Shown piece by piece: positions 40,739 to 49,143 of a DNA stretch of 55,784 nucleotides. The stretch comes from Thermoplasmata archaeon (GTDB taxonomy: Archaea > Thermoplasmatota > Thermoplasmata > Thermoplasmatales > Thermoplasmataceae): contig JAKAUW010000046.1 in assembly GCA_021817455.1 (NCBI GenBank), forward strand, positions 1-55,784. Direction: 5' to 3'. Position numbers and translations under genes: made by a program. The notes beneath the pieces are model-generated. The model was given only the letters and a program-made list of their open reading frames with translations. It ran no database searches and was not told where the DNA came from. How positions within the stretch are numbered: the stretch's first letter is position 1; each line of letters begins with the position of its first letter.

Positions 40739-41482
40739 ATGGCGAATGAATTGAAGAACTGCATGAGCCATGGGGCTTTCCGTGGCCCGGAATGCCCGGC
40801 ATGCGGAAACCAGGGCAAGCTTCTCATGAGGGAAAGCGAAATAGAGGGCGTCGGAAGGATTATAGCCGGTATGCTCAGGCATTTTCCTGAGAACTACGGC
40901 GTAAAGCTGGATGAACATGGCTGGGTCAAGATATACAACATTGTGCCTGTGATCAAGGCACAGAGGAAGAATTTCTACTGGCTGACCCCATTCCACATTG
41001 AAGCCCTGGCCATGACCGATCCAAAGCAGAGGTACCAGGTCAACAGCAACCACGAGATCCGTGCAGCCTACGGTCACACAATACCTGTTAACATGGACGA
41101 TCTCCCCACGGATGGTGTTCCATCAAAGCTGTACTACCAGACAACCGAGGAGGAGCTTGAATTCATCAGGGAAACCGGGATAAGCCCTTCTGACAAGAGC
41201 TGGATTCACCTATCCCTGACTCCAAGGCAGGCCTATGTCTCAGGGATGTTCCACATTGATTCACCCACTGTGGTGGAAATTGACATTGACGGTCTGAGGG
41301 AGTCTGGCAGGCAGACCTACAGGGCAACCGATGAAGTCTTTCTTGTTAACGAGATACCTCCAGAGTTTGTCGGTGAGAAAATAACGGATCAGTTTGAGCT
41401 TACTCCTGAAGAGCAGAAAGAGATAAAATGGGTAAGGGGAAGGATGGAGAGAAAGCTCAACAGGGAAAATTCTAGAGATTAG
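40739..41482 (+). CDS. kptA: RNA 2'-phosphotransferase with N-terminal zinc-binding extension
   Basis: A 247-residue KptA/Tpt1 protein. The conserved core shows HGWVKI, the NAD-binding RAAYGHTIPV, SWIHLSLTPRQAYVSG and a final DEVFLVNEIPPEFV. The enzyme removes the 2'-phosphate left by tRNA ligation, passing it to NAD to give ADP-ribose 1'',2''-cyclic phosphate. Before the core is a short zinc-finger-like segment, CMSHGAFRGPECPACG (Cys-x2-His then Cys-x2-Cys), seen in archaeal KptA proteins. It overlaps the end of the convergent OYE gene by 11 bp. Confidence 0.93.
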   Translation: MANELKNCMSHGAFRGPECPACGNQGKLLMRESEIEGVGRIIAGMLRHFPENYGVKLDEHGWVKIYNIVPVIKAQRKNFYWLTPFHIEALAMTDPKQRYQVNSNHEIRAAYGHTIPVNMDDLPTDGVPSKLYYQTTEEELEFIRETGISPSDKSWIHLSLTPRQAYVSGMFHIDSPTVVEIDIDGLRESGRQTYRATDEVFLVNEIPPEFVGEKITDQFELTPEEQKEIKWVRGRMERKLNRENSRD

Positions 41483-43136
41483 CCCTTGAATTGTGATCCA
41501 GGTATTTTTTCAAGGCATCCCTGCCTGAGACCATTGCTGCCCTGATATCATACTGAAGCCTCTGGATCTTTTCCACATCCGCCTTCCCTTCGATTTTTTC
41601 AACAAATTCCACACCTGCCTTCGTTGCGGCCTCAACGAAAGAGTGCACCCTGACACGATCAAGGCTTGTGAGGCTCCTCTTTGACATTATGACCTTGTGG
41701 TCTGCGGCGAGCTTCAGTGCAGCATCCTGATACTGGTATACGTTTGAGTCTATTTTCACAGTGCCTGAAGGCTGCAGGTTCGGATATGACACATCCGGCA
41801 GGCAGTATAGGGCATCGGAGCCTGTGTACTTCTTCCCAAGTTCCAGTTTTACGCCGAAATTCTGAAGGGCATTCTTGTAATAACCAATGAGGGAGCCAAA
41901 TTCCTCCTTCTTTTTGGGGTCCCAATAGTCAAGGATCTGCCCTCCTATGCTATCCCTGAGGTCATATACAGTTACAGACATGCCAGCCTTGGCGGCTGTA
42001 AGGGCAGCTTCAAGTCCTTTGATTCCGGCTCCTACAATCTTTATCTGCCCGGCGTTCCTGGGGACCTGCACCTTTCTCAGTTCGTAACCAACATCGGGGT
42101 TAACCGTGCACCTTACCTCCCCGAACCCCAGGTCCCGGCATGCCTGGTTGCAGCGTATGCAGGGCCTGACGAACTCCGGGCTGTTCATGAGTTTACCTGC
42201 AAAATATGGATCTGCAAGGAGTGCCCTCCCTACGGCAACAAAATCAGACTTCTCAAGCACCTTTTCAGCATCTGGAAGCCCTGTTACTGATCCTACAACG
42301 ATTGAAGTGATCTTGGGCTTCCTTGGAAGCTTTTTTGCGATGTGCGTTTTCTCACCGTAGAAGGAGGATGATGAGCCAGGCGGCGCAAACCTTCCCGCAG
42401 AGAAATGTGCATAGTCAATGCCCCTAAGCGATTCAGCGACCTCGAGGCCGTAATCCGGTGTATACCCGTCTGGGTCGTCTTCGTAGAGGCTCAGCCTGAT
42501 TCCAACCGGGATTTTCACCTCAGATTTTATTGCGTCTATGATCTCCTGTGGGAATCTTAGCCTGTTTTCAAGGGACCCACCGTACTTGTCCTCTCTCCTG
42601 TTAAGGGCCGGTGAAATAAATTCCTGTATGAGGTATCCGTGGGCTCCGTGAAGTTCTATTCCGTCAAACTGTGCATTTGCAGCAAACTTAGCTCCCTTTA
42701 CGAAGTCCTTCACCACGTTCTCGATGTCTTCAAGTGTCATTTCCCGGGGCGTATATCCCACATAATCTGTGGAAGTTGGTGCCATGGGGCCCTCCCTGTT
42801 TGTATCCAGGAAAGCCTTGCCGCCTGCATGGACAAGCTGTACGAAGGTCTTTGCGCCATGGGAGTGGATCCTGTCAGTAAGCCTTCTAAACTTTGGAATG
42901 AAATCGGGATTATAAACTCCTGACTGGTTTCTGCCTCCTCTGGAGTTGATGCTGTTAATGTAAGTGTATTCCGTGATTATGAGGCCGGTCCCGCCGGCGG
43001 CCCTCTCCTCGAGGTAAGCAATATGGTTTTCATTTGTGTTTCCGTCAGGATTGGCAAGATTGGATATCATTGGAGCCATGACAATCCTGTTCCTGATCTC
43101 AAGATCACCGATTCTTCCAGGTTCAGAAATCTTCAT
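41472..43136 (-). CDS. OYE-type FMN/4Fe-4S oxidoreductase with a shortened C-terminal part
   Basis: A 554-residue relative of 2,4-dienoyl-CoA reductase. The N-terminal FMN TIM barrel runs to about residue 320 (RNRIVMAPMISNLA; FDGIELHGAHGYLIQEFISP; VAVGRALLADPYFAGKL). The 4Fe-4S motif is CIRCNQACRDLGFGEVRC. A FAD-type Rossmann start, IKIVGAGIKGLEAALTAAKA, follows. Typical members have about 640-690 residues with an inserted NADPH domain; here no second GxGxxG motif is seen and the protein ends in a charged helical tail. Reductase of an enoate-like substrate is likely; a TATA-like box lies 29 bp before the ATG. Confidence 0.85.
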   Translation of the reverse strand: MKISEPGRIGDLEIRNRIVMAPMISNLANPDGNTNENHIAYLEERAAGGTGLIITEYTYINSINSRGGRNQSGVYNPDFIPKFRRLTDRIHSHGAKTFVQLVHAGGKAFLDTNREGPMAPTSTDYVGYTPREMTLEDIENVVKDFVKGAKFAANAQFDGIELHGAHGYLIQEFISPALNRREDKYGGSLENRLRFPQEIIDAIKSEVKIPVGIRLSLYEDDPDGYTPDYGLEVAESLRGIDYAHFSAGRFAPPGSSSSFYGEKTHIAKKLPRKPKITSIVVGSVTGLPDAEKVLEKSDFVAVGRALLADPYFAGKLMNSPEFVRPCIRCNQACRDLGFGEVRCTVNPDVGYELRKVQVPRNAGQIKIVGAGIKGLEAALTAAKAGMSVTVYDLRDSIGGQILDYWDPKKKEEFGSLIGYYKNALQNFGVKLELGKKYTGSDALYCLPDVSYPNLQPSGTVKIDSNVYQYQDAALKLAADHKVIMSKRSLTSLDRVRVHSFVEAATKAGVEFVEKIEGKADVEKIQRLQYDIRAAMVSGRDALKKYLDHNSRANL

Positions 43137-43161
43137 TGAGGGGCTATGTCAAAATGGTTCA

Positions 43162-43168
43162 TAATTAT
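43162..43168 (-). promoter_or_regulatory. TATA-like box of the OYE-type gene
   Basis: ATAATTA on the minus strand is centred 29 bp before the ATG at 43136. Confidence 0.4.
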
Positions 43169-43261
43169 GTTTGGTCCCAACCATGGACAGTCGACCCCTT
43201 TGCTCGATTGGCAGTGCTTCGGAGTTAGTCAGTTGTATTATCCGGAGTTATTTCCAGAATA

Positions 43262-43271
43262 TTTTATATAT
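43262..43271 (+). promoter_or_regulatory. TATA-like box of the tricorn gene
   Basis: TTTTATATAT is centred 26 bp before the ATG at 43292, one of the clearest leaderless promoters in the window. Confidence 0.6.
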
Positions 43272-43291
43272 TCCAACACTTATTTCATTGT

Positions 43292-46200
43292 ATGAGGCGT
43301 TATCTTTCTTCGCCCGATATATACGGGAACAGGATTTCTTTCATCTGGAACGATGACCTCTGGTTGATAGAGGATTTAGGCACACCTGCGATCAGGCTTA
43401 CTTCGGGATTGGGAATTGTCACAAATTCCAGATTTTCTCCAGATGGCAAATACATAGTTTTCAGGCTCGAGAGCGGCGAGGACGGGAGTTCTGCTGATCT
43501 CTATTCAATAAGGCTTTCAGACGGAAACCTGACAAGGCTAACGTACCTCACAGGAAGAAGCACCAGCAGGAGGATGTATACAGACATAGCTGGGTGGACT
43601 CTGCGGAATGAACTGGTCCTTTCCACTGACACTTACAGGCCATTTGGCGCCATGACTGAACTTTATTCTGTCCCCAAGGAAGGTGGGCCACTAAGCCACC
43701 TCAATTACGGACCCGCTTCAGCAATTATGTTCTCAGGGAAGAATATTGTCATTGCAAGGCATGCCAATGACCAGCCGCATTGGAAAGGTTACCGTGGAGG
43801 AACAGCTGGAGTCATCTGGAGGGGAGAGGAAAATGGCAGGTTTGAAAAGATAGTGGATCTTGGCCAGCACCTTTCTTCACCTTTCATGCTCTCGGGAAGG
43901 ATCTATTTTGTTTCCGACCTATCAGGAACCGGAAACCTGCATTCCGTGGACATTGACGGAAAGGATTTGAAGCAGCACACCAAGTTCAAGGAGTATTATG
44001 TAAGGAATGCCAAGAGCGATGGCAAATTGGTGGTTTTCCAGTCTGCAGGGGACATTTACCTCTATGACCCAGTTAAAGGCGAAAACAGGAAGCTGGACGT
44101 GAAAATCCTTTCAGCCCCTTCTGCATTGCCTGACAAGTTTGTGGATGCGCAGAAGTATTTCGAGGATTACAGCCTGGACAGGGCAGGAATGGCCATTTCG
44201 CTAGTGAGCAGGGGAATTGGTTTCGTAACCACGCTTAAGAACGGTGCAGTGCTGGAAATTGGAGGTTCGGGTGAGCATGTCAGGTTCCCTACCTACCTGG
44301 GCGAAAACCGCTTCTTATATGTCTCAGACAGGGAAGGGAATGAGGACATTTATATCAGGAATCTTGACGAGGCCACCTCCAAGAGAATACCTGTAGGTAA
44401 AGGAATCATAGAAAGCCTAGCTGTGAGCCAGAAAGGAAATATGGCTATGTTCTCCAACAACAGGGGGGACCTGTTTTCTTTGGATCTCTCGAAAGGGGAG
44501 GGGGCCGTGCCTCAGGTTTTGGACCACAGCGAGGCTGGATCAATTTCAGAGATAAGCATTTCGCCTGATGGAAAATATGCCCTTTACTCATATCCTGAAC
44601 TTCACCAGTCCCTGGGAAGGGGACCTGCCAGCATTATCAAGGTTTACTCAACTGAAGAGAAGAAGGCAGTACGGCTCACTGAGTCTGGCTCCACAGATTT
44701 CTCACCGGTTTTCTCAGGAGACTGTAACTTTATTTATTTCCTGTCTACACGGAGCCTGGACCCTGTTTCAGACAGCATTGTCTTCGATCTTTCTTTCCCG
44801 GTCACTACAGTCATAACTGCAGTACCTTTGAATTTCAAGGCTTCACTGAAGCTAGAGAACCTTCCTGAGGCCTTTGTCAAAAATGCCATAGAGGGCAACT
44901 ATCCAATTGATTCCCTTATTGAGAGACAGAAAACACTTTCCATCAGGGCTTCAGATTATGACTCCCTCAGATCTGCTGGAGATGACCTTCTTGTAATAGA
45001 CTTCCCCATAGAAGGGATGTCCAAGTATTACCTCTTTAGCAAGCTCCTGAGAAGCGGAAAGCTCCTTAAAGTGAATCCTTTCACGGGTGAAACTTCAGTG
45101 GTCAGGGAAGGCGTTGCAGATTACAGGATCTCGGGCGAAGGCAATGTTATTGCTTTCAGGGATGCTGAATCCAATCTCTTCAGCCTGGACCTCAAGTCAC
45201 CGAACGGCAGCCAGAAGGAGCAGAAATTTGATTTCAGGCGCATAAAGGTGAAGGTACAGCAGGAACTGGAATGGAAGCAGATGTACGGAGAGTCCAAAAG
45301 ACTTGTCCAGGAAAACTACTGGAGCGAGGACAAACTCAGCAAGGATTTCTCTTCGGCTTTTTGTAAATATGATGAGCTTCTAGGGAGCATATCGACCAGA
45401 TTCGAGCTCTCTGACCTCATTAGGGAATTCCAGGGAGAATTCAGGACTTCTCATTCCTATGAAATCGGTGGCGAGCTTTCAGCATCCCAATCACTTCCAG
45501 TGGGAAGACTTGGCCTTGACCTGGCATACAAGGATAGAAAGTATGTGATTTCCCATATACTGAAAGCCAACCTTTCCAATGACGGCGAGAAATCCCCTGC
45601 TTATCTTGCAACCACCCCTCTCAGGGTAGGGGATGCCATTGAAAGTATAAACGGCATTGCAATAGGCAGCGAGACAAGCCCTGAAAAGGCCCTCCTGAAC
45701 CATGCCGATGAGATTGTCGCACTCGGGGTATCCAGGGGAGGCCATAAATTCACATCCTACCTTAAGACCATTGCGGACGAGAAGCACCTTAGGTACAGGG
45801 AATGGGTGGAGGAGAACAGGGAATATGTCCACAGGAAAACCCAGGACAAGGTTGGCTACATACACATACCTGATATGGGGTTCAACGGTTTTGCAGAGTT
45901 CACAAGGCAGTACCCCATTGAGTCGAAGAAGGATGCACTCATTGTGGACGTGCGCTACAACGGTGGAGGCAGCGTTTCCCAGCTGCTCCTTGAGAAACTG
46001 GCCAAGAGAAGGATGGGCTACGATAAGCCAAGGCGCGGTGAGGTTGAGCCCTATCCTGCATATTCAGTGAATGGGCCCATGGTTGCACTCAGTGATGAAA
46101 ATGCCGGTTCTGACGGTGACATTTTCACCCACACCTTCAAGCTCATGAACCTTGGACCAGTTGTTGGTGCAAGGACCTGGGGAGGGGTTGTTGGAATCAA

Positions 46201-46429
46201 CCCGAAACACAGGCTTGTGGACGGAACAATAGTTACACAACCACAGTTTGCTTTCTGGTTCAAGGATGTAGGCTATGGTGTTGAGAATTATGGGACGGAC
46301 CCAACCATACCTGTGCAGAACACCCCTGAAGATTGGCGCTCAGGCCTTGATACCCAGTTGGAGAAGGGCCTTGAAGTAATCGGGGAAATGATGGAAAAGT
46401 ACAAAGAAAAGGTGGACTTCAGGGAATAA
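43292..46429 (+). CDS. tri: Tricorn core protease
   Basis: A 1045-residue tricorn protease, full family length. The N-terminal half holds the six- and seven-bladed beta-propellers (repeats such as SRFSPDGKYIVFRLES and ISPDGKYALYSYPE). Then come the C1 helical domain, a PDZ domain (about residues 735-830, LRVGDAIESINGIAIGSE) and the C2 catalytic domain. Catalytic residues are visible: His721 in FRTSHSYEIGG and the nucleophile Ser940 in NAGSDGDIFTH; YGTDPTIPV holds the charge-relay region. It cuts proteasome-generated oligopeptides into short ones, which peptidases then finish. Adjacent to, but divergent in orientation from, the peptide importer operon. Confidence 0.96.
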   Translation: MRRYLSSPDIYGNRISFIWNDDLWLIEDLGTPAIRLTSGLGIVTNSRFSPDGKYIVFRLESGEDGSSADLYSIRLSDGNLTRLTYLTGRSTSRRMYTDIAGWTLRNELVLSTDTYRPFGAMTELYSVPKEGGPLSHLNYGPASAIMFSGKNIVIARHANDQPHWKGYRGGTAGVIWRGEENGRFEKIVDLGQHLSSPFMLSGRIYFVSDLSGTGNLHSVDIDGKDLKQHTKFKEYYVRNAKSDGKLVVFQSAGDIYLYDPVKGENRKLDVKILSAPSALPDKFVDAQKYFEDYSLDRAGMAISLVSRGIGFVTTLKNGAVLEIGGSGEHVRFPTYLGENRFLYVSDREGNEDIYIRNLDEATSKRIPVGKGIIESLAVSQKGNMAMFSNNRGDLFSLDLSKGEGAVPQVLDHSEAGSISEISISPDGKYALYSYPELHQSLGRGPASIIKVYSTEEKKAVRLTESGSTDFSPVFSGDCNFIYFLSTRSLDPVSDSIVFDLSFPVTTVITAVPLNFKASLKLENLPEAFVKNAIEGNYPIDSLIERQKTLSIRASDYDSLRSAGDDLLVIDFPIEGMSKYYLFSKLLRSGKLLKVNPFTGETSVVREGVADYRISGEGNVIAFRDAESNLFSLDLKSPNGSQKEQKFDFRRIKVKVQQELEWKQMYGESKRLVQENYWSEDKLSKDFSSAFCKYDELLGSISTRFELSDLIREFQGEFRTSHSYEIGGELSASQSLPVGRLGLDLAYKDRKYVISHILKANLSNDGEKSPAYLATTPLRVGDAIESINGIAIGSETSPEKALLNHADEIVALGVSRGGHKFTSYLKTIADEKHLRYREWVEENREYVHRKTQDKVGYIHIPDMGFNGFAEFTRQYPIESKKDALIVDVRYNGGGSVSQLLLEKLAKRRMGYDKPRRGEVEPYPAYSVNGPMVALSDENAGSDGDIFTHTFKLMNLGPVVGARTWGGVVGINPKHRLVDGTIVTQPQFAFWFKDVGYGVENYGTDPTIPVQNTPEDWRSGLDTQLEKGLEVIGEMMEKYKEKVDFRE

Positions 46430-46446
46430 ATCCCATTCAATCCTTT

Positions 46447-46854
46447 TTAGGAGACAACAAAATAATAGATAAGAAAGGCACTGAGAACGTATAGCCCTGC
46501 AATTCCAAAAAAAATCAGGGTCAGCATGAGCTGCTGCCTGTTGATGTATTCTACATCTTCATCTGTTACTTTCTCCCTGTGCTGCGATATGTCTGATAAA
46601 TACCTCTTTGCCCCGAAATCCCAGAAAGCCCCGAAAAAGGCCACAAACACACCAATTATGATTATTATTACAGGCATTGGCCCGGAAAAAGAAGGTCCCT
46701 TTATAATCCGTAAGGCAACTGAAAGAATTATCAAAATAAAAAGGAGGAAAATGAAAGGAATGGACATCTGGAACATGACTCTCCTGGAGATACCCCTGAG
46801 TTCCAGGGCCATGTCTGGAGGAATTGGTGAACCCTCAAGATCTTCGTTGTCCAT
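46447..46854 (-). CDS. Three-helix membrane protein at the end of the peptide importer operon
   Basis: A 135-residue protein with three membrane helices: FIFLLFILIILSVALRI, MPVIIIIIGVFVAFFGAFW and LTLIFFGIAGLYVLSAFLIY. A cytoplasmic-type loop between helices 2 and 3 is charged (KRYLSDISQHREKVTDEDVE). The N-terminus is polar. Its start overlaps the end of the OppDF ATPase gene by 20 bp, so it is translated with the importer, possibly as an accessory subunit. No family recognised. Convergent with tricorn, 17 bp apart. Confidence 0.75.
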   Translation of the reverse strand: MDNEDLEGSPIPPDMALELRGISRRVMFQMSIPFIFLLFILIILSVALRIIKGPSFSGPMPVIIIIIGVFVAFFGAFWDFGAKRYLSDISQHREKVTDEDVEYINRQQLMLTLIFFGIAGLYVLSAFLIYYFVVS

Positions 46855-49138
46855 CTAAGGCGTCTGACTCCTCAAATACTTTATCTTGTTCCAGTCCGCC
46901 TCCAGTCTCTGGAAGCTCTTCCGGTTCCTCTATCAGGCCATTCTGGTCGAAATGACAGAAGTATGTAACACTATGCTCTACTCTTGCAGGCGGCTCCTCT
47001 GACTTGCAGATGTCCTTCCTGTATGCGCACCGGTCATAGAACCTGCAGCCTGGGACGACATCAATGGAATTTCCTATCTCTCCTCGAATCTTCAGATCAA
47101 TTGACGCCCAGTGGGGATCCGGGATTGGCACCGCATTAATGAGGGCTTTCGTATATGGGTGCAAAGGTTTTGAAATTATTTCCTCGGAGGGCCCGTATTC
47201 CACAATCTTCCCAAGGTACATGACAGCAAGTTTGTCTGAAACATACCTGGCAGAGGCAATATCGTGGGAAATATACATGATTGCCATCCCAAATTCATCC
47301 CTCAGGTTGATGAGCAGGTTCATGATGTTTGCCCTTATTGAGACATCCAGCATTGAAATGGGCTCGTCTGCTACCAGGAAATCAGGCCTCAGCACCAGTG
47401 CCCTGGCAATGGAGACTCTCTGCCTTTCCCCGCCTGAAAGTTCGTGGGGGAATCTGTTGAGGTAATTCACAGCCGGCTTCAGGTTGGCTGTTTCCAAGGC
47501 TGCGCTTACCTTCTCTACCACTTCATCATATGTTTTGTACGCCTTGTTTGCATAGATAGGCTCAGCAACAATATCCAGTATTGTCATTTTCGGGTTAAGG
47601 GAATCATATGGGTCCTGGAAAATGAGCTGGGCTTTCCTCCTGAAGTTCCTGAAATGCGGTGTGCTTTCCCTTATATTGTGAAGCGCTATTTCTGCTAACA
47701 CATCCGAACTCCCGCCAACCTGATCTATTTTATTGTGCCTTCTACCTCCCCTTTCGTCAATTTCCATAAAGTCCTGGGCGTTTGGATAGAAAACAAGAGA
47801 GCCGCTTGTAGGTTTGTGGGAAAGCAGGAACGTCCTTCCCAAAGTTGTCTTGCCGGATCCGCTTTCCCCAACCACGCCAATGATTTCGCTCCTGTTTAGT
47901 TTCAGGTCGATCTTGTCAACTGCCCTTACTATCTTTTCCCCGCTTCTGGAGAATAGCCCGGCTAGCTGGCTGCTGGTGTGGGTAAAATACTTAGTAAGCT
48001 TGTCTCCCTTTATCAGCAGCTCATTGCTGCGTGGTTTGGAGAAGAAGGTGTCGCTCCCTGTCTCGTCCACATTGATCTTCAGGCCCTGCGATTTGGAATA
48101 GAAGTCCTTGGCGAAATGGCAAAGGCTCATGTGGCCCGGCACAAGCTCGACAAATGGCGGCTTCTCCCTGTGGCAAACATCATCGGCAATGGAACACCTA
48201 TCAGCAAAGTAGCAACCATCGTGCAGCTTAAGCATGTCCGGGACAGAGCCTGGTATGCCTGTTACCATCTTCCTGGTGTTCTTTATGGATGGATAGCTTT
48301 CAATGAGGGCTTTCGAGTATGGGTTTCCCTGGTGAAGGTATATGTCTTCGGGAGCGCCGATTTCCATCAGCCTTCCGGCATACAGCACCGCTACCCTGTC
48401 TGCGAGCTGGGAAACAACACCAACATCATGGGAAATTATAACCATTGATCTTATCTTTCCCGATTCCCTGAGTTCCTTCAATTCACGTATGATCTTGGCT
48501 TGGGTGATGACATCAAGGCCCGTGGTTGGTTCGTCCGCGATCACAAGAACCGGGTCTAAGGCAAGGGCCATGGTTATGACTGCCCTCTGCTTCATTCCTC
48601 CACTGAGTTCATGTGGGAAGGAGTCCAGGAACTTTGTGTTGAAACCTGCAACCCTGCTGGTCTCCATTATCCTGTTGTCGATCTCTTGCACCGACAGGTC
48701 AGTGTGTATCTGGAATACTTCCCTGATCTGTTTCCTCACTGAATAAACCGGGTTAAGTGAGTTCATGGCGCCCTGGAATACCATGGAGATTTCCTTCCAT
48801 CTCATGGTGGCCAGCCTTTGGTCAAGAAGCATCCTCCTCTTCCTGGAAAGGTTGAAATAAGCCCTTCCTGAATTTTCTGAGTCCGTTACCACCTCTCCCC
48901 TGAACTTAAGGCTGCCTGTTACGTTTGCATTATCTGGTAGAAGGGACATGATGCTCAGTGCAAGTGTTGACTTACCAGATCCGCTTTCGCCAATGATCCC
49001 GAGGATCTCTCCCTCCCTGATTTCGAAGCTTACGTCATTAAGTGCATTCACGTTTCCGTCTGCGGTTGCAAAGGAAACCGAGAGGCCATTGGCCTCCACA
49101 AGAGTTTGTCCGGGATTTCTGTTGTATTCATCTGTCAT
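46835..49138 (-). CDS. Fused OppD-OppF-type dipeptide/oligopeptide ABC ATPase
   Basis: A 767-residue protein with two complete nucleotide-binding halves. First half: Walker A GESGSGKSTLALSI, signature HELSGGMKQRAVITMAL, Walker B LVIADEPTTGLD. Second half: GESGSGKTTLGRTFL, HELSGGERQRVSIARAL, LVADEPISMLD. Each half ends in an oligopeptide-transporter C-terminal domain with four cysteines (CYFADRCSIADDVCHRE and CRFYDRCAYRKDICKSE plus a later CHF each), a pattern that binds an Fe-S cluster in some relatives. Normally these are two genes. Five bp separate it from the OppC gene upstream. Confidence 0.93.
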   Translation of the reverse strand: MTDEYNRNPGQTLVEANGLSVSFATADGNVNALNDVSFEIREGEILGIIGESGSGKSTLALSIMSLLPDNANVTGSLKFRGEVVTDSENSGRAYFNLSRKRRMLLDQRLATMRWKEISMVFQGAMNSLNPVYSVRKQIREVFQIHTDLSVQEIDNRIMETSRVAGFNTKFLDSFPHELSGGMKQRAVITMALALDPVLVIADEPTTGLDVITQAKIIRELKELRESGKIRSMVIISHDVGVVSQLADRVAVLYAGRLMEIGAPEDIYLHQGNPYSKALIESYPSIKNTRKMVTGIPGSVPDMLKLHDGCYFADRCSIADDVCHREKPPFVELVPGHMSLCHFAKDFYSKSQGLKINVDETGSDTFFSKPRSNELLIKGDKLTKYFTHTSSQLAGLFSRSGEKIVRAVDKIDLKLNRSEIIGVVGESGSGKTTLGRTFLLSHKPTSGSLVFYPNAQDFMEIDERGGRRHNKIDQVGGSSDVLAEIALHNIRESTPHFRNFRRKAQLIFQDPYDSLNPKMTILDIVAEPIYANKAYKTYDEVVEKVSAALETANLKPAVNYLNRFPHELSGGERQRVSIARALVLRPDFLVADEPISMLDVSIRANIMNLLINLRDEFGMAIMYISHDIASARYVSDKLAVMYLGKIVEYGPSEEIISKPLHPYTKALINAVPIPDPHWASIDLKIRGEIGNSIDVVPGCRFYDRCAYRKDICKSEEPPARVEHSVTYFCHFDQNGLIEEPEELPETGGGLEQDKVFEESDALDGQRRS

Positions 49139-49143
49139 TTGAA

